In this document: one piece after another, positions 26,282 through 33,587 of the stretch
How the letters are laid out: every line of letters begins with the position of its first letter
Numbering within the stretch: position 1 is the first letter of the stretch
Assembly: GCA_900544025.1 (NCBI GenBank)
Contig: UQTM01000027.1
Location: 1 to 38,972 of the forward strand
Reading direction: 5' to 3'
Source: an uncultured Odoribacter sp.
GTDB lineage: Bacteria; Bacteroidota; Bacteroidia; Bacteroidales; Marinifilaceae
DNA length: 38,972 nucleotides
Program-made: the position numbers and the translations under genes
The notes under the pieces: generated by a model
The model's input: the letters and a program-made list of their open reading frames with translations, nothing else
The model's database searches: none
What the model was told of the DNA's origin: nothing

Positions 26282-27219
26282 AGGATTTCGTGTTTGATTT
26301 GGGTGGCGATCTTTTGCCAGGTTTCTTCTTCGATGGTTACCTGTGAAAAAAGATCCGTCAGCAGGGATACCGAATATTTTTCAAAATCTTCCCGGCGGGG
26401 ACTGATAATGAGGCCTGCCATATCTACCGAGCCGGGACTGAATAACACTTTTTCGTCGCCTTCGTCGAAAAACTGGCGGGGACGCAATAATTTGCGGGGA
26501 AATATACATACGGTCCATTGGCAGTTGTCGAACCAGGCGAGCAGGTTGTACATGGGTTCCGGCTGAGAGGGAATATGCCGGCGTAAAATGCGGTTAAGCC
26601 CGTCGAACAGGCTGACTAACAGTTTGTGGTCGGAGGCTTTCAGGACGATGATCCTGCGGAGATAGTTCTCGATAGTGGATATCGAATAATAATCCTCTTG
26701 CCGGACGATCTGCTTTAAGTCCGGATTCTCGACATCCGTTTCCGTCGGCATAATCCCTCTGGGAGCTATCTGGAAATGGAAATGGTCGGGGGCCGAAGCT
26801 CCGCATTGCCCCCCGTTGTAAAACAGCGTATAGCCGGGTAAATCGAAGGCGAGGTTTAACATATCCGGAAACCGTCCTTCGATTTGCTGTGGGGTATGTT
26901 CCCGGGAAGGTACGGTGAAATGCCGGGTGAAGATCGGATAAGGATTGATGAAAATGTGGTAATGTTCGCCGTACGGAATCCCTTTTTGGGCATCGGGCAT
27001 ATTGGCGGTACACAGGAAACAGCGCCTGTGCTGCAAAGTGGCCGTGTCGATCCTGGCATTGGTCGATAGAATGCGTGCCGGGTTATATTGCAGGCGAAGC
27101 TCGTATCCGGGGAATCGGATCGTCCGGTAAACGGCCTGTTCCAGATCGGCATAATTTTTTTGTGCCAATTCAAAGGTTTGGAGTTGTGTTCGATACAGGT
27201 TTTCGAGTTGTTCTGTCAT
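26278..27219 (-). CDS. DUF4922 protein, HIT/GalT-like phosphorylase or nucleotidyltransferase fold
   Basis: 313 residues, annotated in related genomes as DUF4922 as far as I recall. It carries RRCFLC (Cys67, Cys70), RHFTVPSREH, and GASAPDHFHFQ (residues 140-150). The last gives an H-x-H-x-Q motif (His146, His148, Gln150) of the HIT branch that includes galactose-1-phosphate uridylyltransferase, Ap4A phosphorylase and GDP-L-galactose phosphorylase. In that branch the second His is the nucleophile that takes the nucleotidyl group. A nucleotide-sugar phosphorylase or transferase reaction is a reasonable inference; the substrate is unknown. It follows the glycosyltransferase gene by five bases and is translationally coupled to the SpoIID-like gene. 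Confidence 0.8.
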   Translation of the reverse strand: MTEQLENLYRTQLQTFELAQKNYADLEQAVYRTIRFPGYELRLQYNPARILSTNARIDTATLQHRRCFLCTANMPDAQKGIPYGEHYHIFINPYPIFTRHFTVPSREHTPQQIEGRFPDMLNLAFDLPGYTLFYNGGQCGASAPDHFHFQIAPRGIMPTETDVENPDLKQIVRQEDYYSISTIENYLRRIIVLKASDHKLLVSLFDGLNRILRRHIPSQPEPMYNLLAWFDNCQWTVCIFPRKLLRPRQFFDEGDEKVLFSPGSVDMAGLIISPRREDFEKYSVSLLTDLFSQVTIEEETWQKIATQIKHEIL

Positions 27220-27224
27220 AGCGG

Positions 27225-28610
27225 TTACTCCTTTTTTCGATTATCGGATATGCGTTTGGCAATTTCCAGCGTGCGTAGTTTATCTTTATAAAAATTATAA
27301 GTGTTCAGCCGTTGAATGTCGAGGCTGGCATCGGAATTTTCATCCCAGCGGCGGCATAGGTACAGGGGATCGTATATCCGACCGATCCGGTATTGCCGGG
27401 ATATGGCCAGTCCTACGGCATAGTCTTCCCCATAGCTTACATTCGGAAATTTGAGTTCCCGGATCACCGGGGTGTAAAATGCGCGGGGTGCTCCCAGTCC
27501 GTTGATTCGCAGGGCGTTATTGTGTCCGTTCTCCGAAGTCCATTCCCGGTGGTCTATGATCCCCGGCGGTATTTCTTCCAGTTTGAAATTTACCATCCGG
27601 TAGCTGCCGATCAGCATGGCACAGTTCTGGGTGTAGAAATTCCGGACGATTGTTTCCAGAACATGAGCATCGATGTATAGGTCGTCGCTGTCGAGTTGTA
27701 CGGCAAATTTTCCGCATGCCGGATGCATGATCGCTTCGTTCCAGCATCCGCCGATCCCTAAATCGTGGCGCGACGGAATGTGGTGGACGAGTTCCGGATG
27801 CTGTGCGGACAGTTTTTGTAATAACTCCGTCGTCCCGTCGTCTGAATGATTGTCTGCTACGATGATATTAAACCGGAATCCGGTTTGCTGTTCCAATACC
27901 GAATGAATGGCATCGGCAATGGTTTTGATCCTGTTTTTCACGGGGATGATGACCGAGGCTTCTACCGGAAATGGTGCCGAAAGGTCTATGGGGCGGGAAA
28001 CGGGCGGCAGCCAGGCGCCGATCTTTTTCAGATGCTCGGTGCAGGCCTGCTCCATTTCCAGCTGTACGTTTCTGTTTTTAGGATCGACATAATCGAATTG
28101 TTTTTCGCCCGATGTTCTAAAATCGGTTTCCGTGACCGTGTATAAAAATTCCGGAAGGCGAACGATAGGATCGGTTTCCGCTATTTTCAGCCTCAGGTCG
28201 TATAAAGAGGCATATCGGTAATGACGGTCCATTCGTTCGGCTGCCTGTTGGAAACTGCTGGTGCGAAACAACAGGAGAGGGCCGAAGTCGAAATCGTCCC
28301 GTAAACTGCCCGTTTGATAATCGATCGTAGGGTGAGGGCGGAGAACGTTGTTTTCTATTTTATAATAATCGCTATACAGCATCCCTGCCCCGCACATTTC
28401 TGCCGTCCGGCACATGCGCTCCAGTGCATATTCTCCTAAATTTACAGGAGATATGCCTGTGTGAATGAGCAAATAAGGGGTACGGACGTTTGAAGCGATC
28501 GTTTTTAATTGTTCGGTGGACGGGAAAACGGGCAGCTGTGTCACCGGGGAATCCTTTGTGGTAAAAGCTTCCGACATTCCTATCGTAAAAATACTGAGTT
28601 GCGATACCAT
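27225..28610 (-). CDS. Two-part protein with family 2 glycosyltransferase domain
   Basis: 461 residues from ATG 28610 (MVSQLSIF); a start 39 bases upstream would add a hydrophobic stretch just inside the promoter area and is less likely. The C-terminal half (from about residue 215) is a complete GT-A fold: ASVIIPVKNR, VADNHSDDGT, and VQLDSDDLY as the metal-binding DxD-type motif (residues 307-310), then SYGEDYAVGL with a likely catalytic acidic pair. The N-terminal part (about 30-175) looks like a second, incomplete GT-A half (MLYSDYYKIEN, GSLRDDFDFGPLLLFR) without its nucleotide-binding start. No membrane segment is seen, so it should be cytoplasmic. It is the first gene of the operon GT2-DUF4922-SpoIID-AmpG-like. 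Donor and acceptor are unknown. Confidence 0.85.
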   Translation of the reverse strand: MVSQLSIFTIGMSEAFTTKDSPVTQLPVFPSTEQLKTIASNVRTPYLLIHTGISPVNLGEYALERMCRTAEMCGAGMLYSDYYKIENNVLRPHPTIDYQTGSLRDDFDFGPLLLFRTSSFQQAAERMDRHYRYASLYDLRLKIAETDPIVRLPEFLYTVTETDFRTSGEKQFDYVDPKNRNVQLEMEQACTEHLKKIGAWLPPVSRPIDLSAPFPVEASVIIPVKNRIKTIADAIHSVLEQQTGFRFNIIVADNHSDDGTTELLQKLSAQHPELVHHIPSRHDLGIGGCWNEAIMHPACGKFAVQLDSDDLYIDAHVLETIVRNFYTQNCAMLIGSYRMVNFKLEEIPPGIIDHREWTSENGHNNALRINGLGAPRAFYTPVIRELKFPNVSYGEDYAVGLAISRQYRIGRIYDPLYLCRRWDENSDASLDIQRLNTYNFYKDKLRTLEIAKRISDNRKKE

Positions 28611-28622
28611 TACTTTTTTGTT

Positions 28623-28630
28623 CAAAACTA
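28623..28630 (-). promoter_or_regulatory. Possible -7 box for the GT2-DUF4922-SpoIID-MFS operon (TAGTTTTG)
   Basis: On the minus strand TAGTTTTG matches TAnnTTTG and ends 12 bases before the GT2 ATG. A TTTG lies upstream (28650-28647), but only 16 bases away, shorter than usual. Confidence 0.35.
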
Positions 28631-28662
28631 AAAAAAAATAAAAATACAAACTAAATTTTAAA

Positions 28663-28670
28663 TATATTTG
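28663..28670 (+). promoter_or_regulatory. Possible -7 box for the sensor kinase gene (TATATTTG)
   Basis: TATATTTG is a perfect TAnnTTTG match 38 bases before the kinase ATG. The -33 region is A-rich without TTTG, so support is partial. Confidence 0.4.
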
Positions 28671-28708
28671 TATGATGAATTCGAGGATATGGCATAGTGT
28701 CTTTTTTT

Positions 28709-30667
28709 ATGGATAATTGTAAATATAAAAAATACATATTTTTTCTCGTCGTTGTTTTACTCCTTCCGTTCCGGCAGGGGTATGCCAACGTGCAGAATCA
28801 GAGCCATCCTATTTTGATTATCAGTTCCTATAATCCGGAAACTTACCGCACTTCTTTGAATATTTCTCAGTTTCTCGAAAAATATAAGCTTTTGGGCGGC
28901 ACTTCCCCGGTGACGATCGAAAATATGAACTGCCGGAGTTTTTCCGAAGCTCCCGCCTGGAAAGGATTGATGAAGGGGATTTTGCAGAAATATACGGACG
29001 AGCGTGCGCCGGCATTGATTATTTTGCTGGGGCAGGAAGCCTGGTCCGCTTACCTTTCGCAAGACGATATCGAAAATAAAATGACTCCGGTGTTGTGTGG
29101 TATGGTGAGCCGGAATGCCGTATTTTTGCCTTCCGATACGGTCGATCTGGAAAACTGGGAACCTGCCAGTATCGATGTGGAAGCCGATTATCGTTACCGG
29201 GCTTCGCTTTCGGGGTATGTGTACGAGTATGATCTGGAGAAAAATGTCGAGCTGATCCGGGATCTTTTCCCGGAGACGAAACATATCGCCTTCGTTTCGG
29301 ATAATAGCTACGGCGGTGTGTCGATGCAGGCTTACGTGAAAGAAGAGATGCGGAAATTCCCGGAATTGGATTTGATCCTTTTGGACGGGCGTAAACATAC
29401 GATCTATACGATTGTGGAGGAGATTACCCATTTGCCGGAACAGACGGTGCTTTTGGTGGGAACCTGGCGGGTAGATAAGAACGACGCTTATTTTATGCGG
29501 AATGCCACTTACATGATGATGAGCGCCAAGCCGAATCTTCCGGCTTTTACGCTGGCTTCCACCGGAATGGGGTATTGGGTTGTGGGAGGTTATGTGCCGA
29601 CGTACCGGACGATCGGTGACGACCTGGCGCAACGGGCTGTGGATATCATTGCCGGAAAGGTAAAGGATAAAGAGAAGTTAGAGGTTATTGCGAACGAGTA
29701 TGTGTTCGATTCGAAAAAACTGGAAGAGTTTCATATCGATCCGAAGCTTATTCCTGCCGGGTCAGAGATCATGAACCGGGATTTGACTTTTTTCGAAAGA
29801 TACTATTATCAGATATTGGGGATAGGCGGGGTTTTCCTGTTGCTGGTCGTAGGTTTGCTTACTACGTTTTACTACTATTTACGCACCAAACGCCTGAAAG
29901 ACAGTTTGCTGCTTTCCGAATCGGAATTGCTTGTCGCGAAAGAGCGTGCCGAGGAATCCGATCGCTTGAAATCGGCTTTCCTGGCCAATATGAGCCATGA
30001 GATCCGCACTCCTCTGAATGCCATTGTAGGCTTTTCGAATGTGCTTGTCACCGGAGAGTGTTCTACCGAAGAACAGAAGGAGTTTGTGAGTGTTATCCAA
30101 ACGAATTCTGATCTGTTGTTAAGGCTGATCGGCGATATATTGGATATTTCCCGTCTGGAAACCGGACGTCTGAAATTTAATTTTGAAGATTGCGATTTGG
30201 TGGCGCTTTGCCGGAATGTGATGACGACCACTTCTTATTCGAAGAAAAAAGGGGTGGAATATGAATTTGAATCACAATACGAATCCTATGTGCTGGAAAC
30301 GGATATTCAGCGGTTGCAACAAATTCTGATCAATCTGCTTTCGAATGCCAATAAGTTTACGACGAAAGGGAAGATCTCTTTGGAATTCGAAATCGACGAG
30401 GCAAACCGGATGGTGCAGTTCGCCGTTATGGATACAGGTTGCGGCATTCCCCCGGAGAAACAGGAAAAAGTGTTCGAGCGGTTCGAGAAATTAGACGAAT
30501 ATGCACAGGGAACCGGGTTAGGGTTGGCGATCTGTCGTTTGACCATCGAGCGGCTGGGCGGGAAGATATGGGTCGATTCCAATTATAGAGGCGGAAGCCG
30601 TTTTGTATTCACTCATCCCATTGTTCATCGGGAACATTCAGAGAAAGCCGGGAAAGGCAACGATTGA
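28709..30667 (+). CDS. Membrane sensor histidine kinase with periplasmic ABC-substrate-binding-like sensor domain
   Basis: 652 residues from ATG 28709; a GTG four codons earlier is possible. A signal/anchor segment (IFFLVVVLLLPF) leads into a periplasmic domain (about 30-335) that looks like a type I periplasmic binding protein of the ABC_sub_bind kind (ILIISSYNPE, LIILLGQEAWSAY, HIAFVSDNSYGGVS, TGMGYWVVGGYVP). A single transmembrane helix follows (YYYQILGIGGVFLLLVVG). Then HisKA with SHEIRTPLN (His430) and HATPase_c with LINLLSNANKF, DTGCGIPP and GTGLGLAI. There is no receiver or PAS domain, and no response regulator gene is near, so it is an orphan kinase. Its ligand is unknown. The 3' end overlaps recX by 59 bases in convergent orientation. 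Confidence 0.93.
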   Translation: MDNCKYKKYIFFLVVVLLLPFRQGYANVQNQSHPILIISSYNPETYRTSLNISQFLEKYKLLGGTSPVTIENMNCRSFSEAPAWKGLMKGILQKYTDERAPALIILLGQEAWSAYLSQDDIENKMTPVLCGMVSRNAVFLPSDTVDLENWEPASIDVEADYRYRASLSGYVYEYDLEKNVELIRDLFPETKHIAFVSDNSYGGVSMQAYVKEEMRKFPELDLILLDGRKHTIYTIVEEITHLPEQTVLLVGTWRVDKNDAYFMRNATYMMMSAKPNLPAFTLASTGMGYWVVGGYVPTYRTIGDDLAQRAVDIIAGKVKDKEKLEVIANEYVFDSKKLEEFHIDPKLIPAGSEIMNRDLTFFERYYYQILGIGGVFLLLVVGLLTTFYYYLRTKRLKDSLLLSESELLVAKERAEESDRLKSAFLANMSHEIRTPLNAIVGFSNVLVTGECSTEEQKEFVSVIQTNSDLLLRLIGDILDISRLETGRLKFNFEDCDLVALCRNVMTTTSYSKKKGVEYEFESQYESYVLETDIQRLQQILINLLSNANKFTTKGKISLEFEIDEANRMVQFAVMDTGCGIPPEKQEKVFERFEKLDEYAQGTGLGLAICRLTIERLGGKIWVDSNYRGGSRFVFTHPIVHREHSEKAGKGND

Positions 30668-31091
30668 TCGTATCGAGGTCGAATCCCCTTCCGGCAGCAA
30701 AGCGTATCAGTTTGGCTTTGATACGTAGCGGCGTGTCGTTTTTCAATGTTTTGAGTTTCCCCTGCAATAAAGAAAGACAGGTCGTGTCGTAGTCTTCCGG
30801 GGGCAATTGTGCCAATGCTTCCTGAATAATTGCCGGCTCTATTTTTTTCTGCCGCAGCATCTGTGCGATTTTCTGTCGTCCCCATTTGTTAAATCGAAAT
30901 TTATCGCGGGCGTAAAACGTGGCGAAACGGCGGTCGTCGATAAACCGGTGTTGCCGGAGGCTCGCCAGAATATGGGTGATCTCGTTTTCGGAGAGTTCCC
31001 ACTTTTGCAGTTTTTCTCTGATTTCCTGTGTACAATATTCTTTTTGGCTGCAAATGCCTGCTGCTATATTTAGGGCTTTTTCGGGTGTCAT
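30609..31091 (-). CDS. recX: Regulatory protein RecX
   Basis: 160 residues, normal for RecX. The three-helix repeats are visible: SQKEYCTQEIREKLQKW near the N terminus, LRQHRFIDDRRFATFYARDKF with the conserved Asp-Asp-Arg-Arg-Phe, KWGRQKIAQMLRQKKI, and a C-terminal repeat. RecX binds the RecA filament and limits its activity. It lies six bases after prmC and is probably transcribed with it. The last 59 bases run antisense to the end of the sensor kinase gene; recA is not in the window. Confidence 0.92.
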   Translation of the reverse strand: MTPEKALNIAAGICSQKEYCTQEIREKLQKWELSENEITHILASLRQHRFIDDRRFATFYARDKFRFNKWGRQKIAQMLRQKKIEPAIIQEALAQLPPEDYDTTCLSLLQGKLKTLKNDTPLRIKAKLIRFAAGRGFDLDTINRCLSRLSLNVPDEQWDE

Positions 31092-31097
31092 CGGTCT

Positions 31098-31958
31098 TTA
31101 TTTTTTAGGAATCGGGGCTTGTGCCACGACAAAACGGTCTTTGTCGAACAGGTCTTTCACTACGTGTACCTGCCGGTAGTTGTAGTTTTCCAGTAAAGCG
31201 GCGGTTTCTTTTCCCAGTGCTTCGTTTATCTCGAAATAAAGGAATCCGCCGGATGCCAGGTAGCGGCATCCGAATTCGGCGATCCGCCGGTAGACTAACA
31301 GGGGATCGGAATCGGGGACGAATAACGCCCGGTGAGGCTCGTGGTCGAGGACGTGCCGTTGCATTTCCTGTTTTTCACTTTCCCTTACATAAGGCGGGTT
31401 ACTTACAATCAGATCGTACTGCTGCCATGCTTCCGTTTCAAAATGCAGAATGTCGCGGATCAGAAATTCGGCTTTCACCCGGTTGCGGACAGCGTTGGCG
31501 CGTGCCGTTTCGACCGCTTCGGGCGAAATGTCTATACCTGTGACTTCCGCTTCGGGGCAGGCCGCCGATAGGGCAATGGCGATACACCCGCTCCCCGTAC
31601 CTATATCCAATACTTTTTTTCCGGCTGCCAGCCGTTCTCTGGCAAGAAGAACCAATTCTTCCGTTTCGGGGCGTGGAATCAGGGTAGAGGGGTTTACTCC
31701 GAATTTCAATCCTGAAAATTCGGTTTCCCCGATGATGTATTGCAACGGATGCCCGATTTTAAGAAGTCTTACGATTTCAAAAAATTTATCTACAAAGCTT
31801 TCATCCAAAATTTCGTTTTTTCTGATATGGATATCTATCTTTGTATATTGCAAGACATCGAGGAAAACGATACGGCAAATACTTTGTATTTCTTGCGGGT
31901 TGTATGTATCTTTTAACTCTTGTAGTGCGTATTGTGATAATTGACGGATTGTATTCAT
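31098..31958 (-). CDS. prmC: Release factor glutamine methyltransferase
   Basis: 286 residues, the normal length. An N-terminal helical bundle that binds release factors is followed by PLQYIIGETEFSG and LIPRPETEELV, the SAM-binding loop LDIGTGSGCIAIAL (residues 118-130), and the catalytic NPPY at 187-190. The enzyme methylates the GGQ glutamine of release factors RF1 and RF2 in the cytoplasm. No earlier in-frame start fits, and no later Met exists in the first 40 residues. A TACCTTTG box ends only five bases before the ATG. It heads the pair with recX. Confidence 0.96.
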   Translation of the reverse strand: MNTIRQLSQYALQELKDTYNPQEIQSICRIVFLDVLQYTKIDIHIRKNEILDESFVDKFFEIVRLLKIGHPLQYIIGETEFSGLKFGVNPSTLIPRPETEELVLLARERLAAGKKVLDIGTGSGCIAIALSAACPEAEVTGIDISPEAVETARANAVRNRVKAEFLIRDILHFETEAWQQYDLIVSNPPYVRESEKQEMQRHVLDHEPHRALFVPDSDPLLVYRRIAEFGCRYLASGGFLYFEINEALGKETAALLENYNYRQVHVVKDLFDKDRFVVAQAPIPKK

Positions 31959-31963
31959 GAGTA

Positions 31964-31971
31964 CAAAGGTA
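31964..31971 (-). promoter_or_regulatory. -7 promoter box immediately before prmC (TACCTTTG)
   Basis: On the minus strand TACCTTTG, followed by TAC, ends five bases before the prmC ATG. A transcript start 4-7 bases downstream would fall at or next to the start codon, implying a leaderless or nearly leaderless mRNA. No TTTG -33 box is seen. Confidence 0.5.
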
Positions 31972-32013
31972 GGGATTAATTGAAGATAGAAATTTGAAAA
32001 TTAGAATTAATTT

Positions 32014-33468
32014 GTGTCCTGGTTACAGATCGCTATATATGTTTTAATTGCATTGTATGTCCTGACGGTTGTCAGCGTAATCATCAATGTGATCCTGGAA
32101 AACCGGAATCCCGTGAGGACTCTGGCGTGGATCATCGTGCTGGTTGCCGTGCCTTTTATCGGTTTCCTTTTTTACCTTTATTTCGGGGTCAATTACCGGA
32201 AAGTGAAGATGTTTTCGATGAAAGGGCTGGGAGATATGAAGTGGTTGCAGTATATGAGCGAAGACCAGAAACAGCTGATAAAGAAATCGGAATTATTGCA
32301 TAAGCGCGAGACGGCGGAAGTAAGAAAACTGATGACGTTGTTGCTGAACAATAGCAAGGCGCTGCTTACCCGCTACAATAAAGTGGAAATACTGAATAAC
32401 GGAGAGGAAACTTTTCCTGCGATTTTCGAGGCGTTGCGGAAGGCAAAACGGTTTATCCATTTGGAATATTATATTATTGAGATGGGCAGGCTCACTTCTC
32501 AATTGAAAGATTTGCTGATCGAAAAGGCGAAGGCCGGAGTGGAAGTCCGGGTGATTTATGACGATGTGGGATCGTGGGGGCTGACACGAGATTTTTTGCG
32601 GCAGCTGAGAAATGCGGGCGTACAGATATATCCTTTCCTGCCTGTCCGTTTTCATCAGTTCGCCAATAAGGCCAATTACCGGAATCACCGGAAAAGTGCC
32701 GTGATCGACGGGGAAGTGGGATTTGTGGGAGGATTGAATTTTGCCGACCGTTATCTGGACGGTGTGCCGAAAATCGGTGTGTGGAGAGACACTCATTTGA
32801 AAGTGGAAGGAGAGGCCGTGACTTCTTTGCAGGTGATTTTCCTGATCGATTGGTATTTTGTGCGTCAGGAATTGTTACTCGATAAAAATGAGTATTTACC
32901 TTATATTCAGGCAGACGGAGATATGCTGGTGCAGGCCGTGACTTCCGGCCCCGACAGTGATTGGGCTTCTATCCAGCAGGCTTATTTCACGCTGATCAAT
33001 ATGGCGAAGCGTTATGTCTTTATTTCTACCCCTTATTTTATGCCGGGAGAGACTACTTTAAATTCCCTGAAAACGGCAGCGATGAGCGGTGTGGATGTGA
33101 GGATTATGTTGCCGCATAAGTCGGATTCCCTGCTTACTTACTGGTGTTCGCGTTCGTTTGTCGAGGAATTGCTGGAAGCGGGGGTGAAAGTGTATTGGTA
33201 TCAGAAAGGGATCAATCATAGTAAAGTGATCGTTGTGGACGGAATTGTGTCGAGTGTGGGAACTGCAAATATGGATATACGGAGTTTCGAGCAGAATTTT
33301 GAAGTGAACCTGATCCTGTATGACCGGGAGGTGGCGAAGAGGCTGGCCTGCGATTTTTTGAAAGATTTACAAAGTAGTGCGGAAGTGACGATACAACATT
33401 GGAAATTTCGTTCCAGAAGGGAAAAGGTATATGAATCCGTGGCGCGTTTATTCGCCCCTGTGTTATAA
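32014..33468 (+). CDS. cls: Cardiolipin synthase (phospholipase D family)
   Basis: 484 residues. The start is GTG 32014: an in-frame TAA at 32008-32010 closes the frame, and no ATG occurs before residue 66, while the family N terminus (two membrane helices with ENRNPVRTLAW between them) is complete. Two HKD motifs are present: NHRKSAVIDG (His225, Lys227, Asp232) and NHSKVIVVDG (His402, Lys404, Asp409), each followed by the usual G-x-x-N. The enzyme condenses two phosphatidylglycerols into cardiolipin at the inner membrane. It is divergent from prmC with 55 bases between. Bacteroidota genomes often carry more than one copy; which paralogue this is cannot be told. Confidence 0.95.
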   Translation: MSWLQIAIYVLIALYVLTVVSVIINVILENRNPVRTLAWIIVLVAVPFIGFLFYLYFGVNYRKVKMFSMKGLGDMKWLQYMSEDQKQLIKKSELLHKRETAEVRKLMTLLLNNSKALLTRYNKVEILNNGEETFPAIFEALRKAKRFIHLEYYIIEMGRLTSQLKDLLIEKAKAGVEVRVIYDDVGSWGLTRDFLRQLRNAGVQIYPFLPVRFHQFANKANYRNHRKSAVIDGEVGFVGGLNFADRYLDGVPKIGVWRDTHLKVEGEAVTSLQVIFLIDWYFVRQELLLDKNEYLPYIQADGDMLVQAVTSGPDSDWASIQQAYFTLINMAKRYVFISTPYFMPGETTLNSLKTAAMSGVDVRIMLPHKSDSLLTYWCSRSFVEELLEAGVKVYWYQKGINHSKVIVVDGIVSSVGTANMDIRSFEQNFEVNLILYDREVAKRLACDFLKDLQSSAEVTIQHWKFRSRREKVYESVARLFAPVL

Positions 33469-33484
33469 AGGAAGGGAAGAAAAA

Positions 33485-33515
33485 TTGTGCCGTTCCGGTG
33501 AAAAGCATATTTTTG
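33485..33515 (+). promoter_or_regulatory. Possible promoter for murF-alr
   Basis: TTG at 33485-33487 and TATTTTTG (TAnnTTTG) at 33508-33515 are 20 bases apart, the expected spacing. The predicted transcript start is about 65 bases before the murF-alr ATG, so the leader would contain the stem-loop at 33536-33572. Confidence 0.5.
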
Positions 33516-33535
33516 TTGAACGATATAAGAAGTAA

Positions 33536-33572
33536 CGCCGCCGCTGTACAGGGAGCGGCATTAAACGCGGCG
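33536..33572 (+). other. GC-rich stem-loop in the murF-alr leader
   Basis: GCCGCT (33540-33545) pairs with AGCGGC (33554-33559), and an outer CGCCG (33536-33540) could pair with CGGCG (33568-33572). No T-run follows, so it is not a normal terminator. It lies just 15 bases before the start codon and could affect translation or processing. Confidence 0.35.
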
Positions 33573-33587
33573 TAGCCGTATGAGAAG

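Noticed and set aside
28757..29632. A 291-codon open frame on the minus strand within the sensor kinase gene
   Set aside because: Antisense shadow of the periplasmic sensor region; His- and Arg-rich sequence without motifs.
33536..33572. Stem-loop read as a terminator of cls
   Set aside because: No T-run follows the stem, and a promoter match lies upstream of it.
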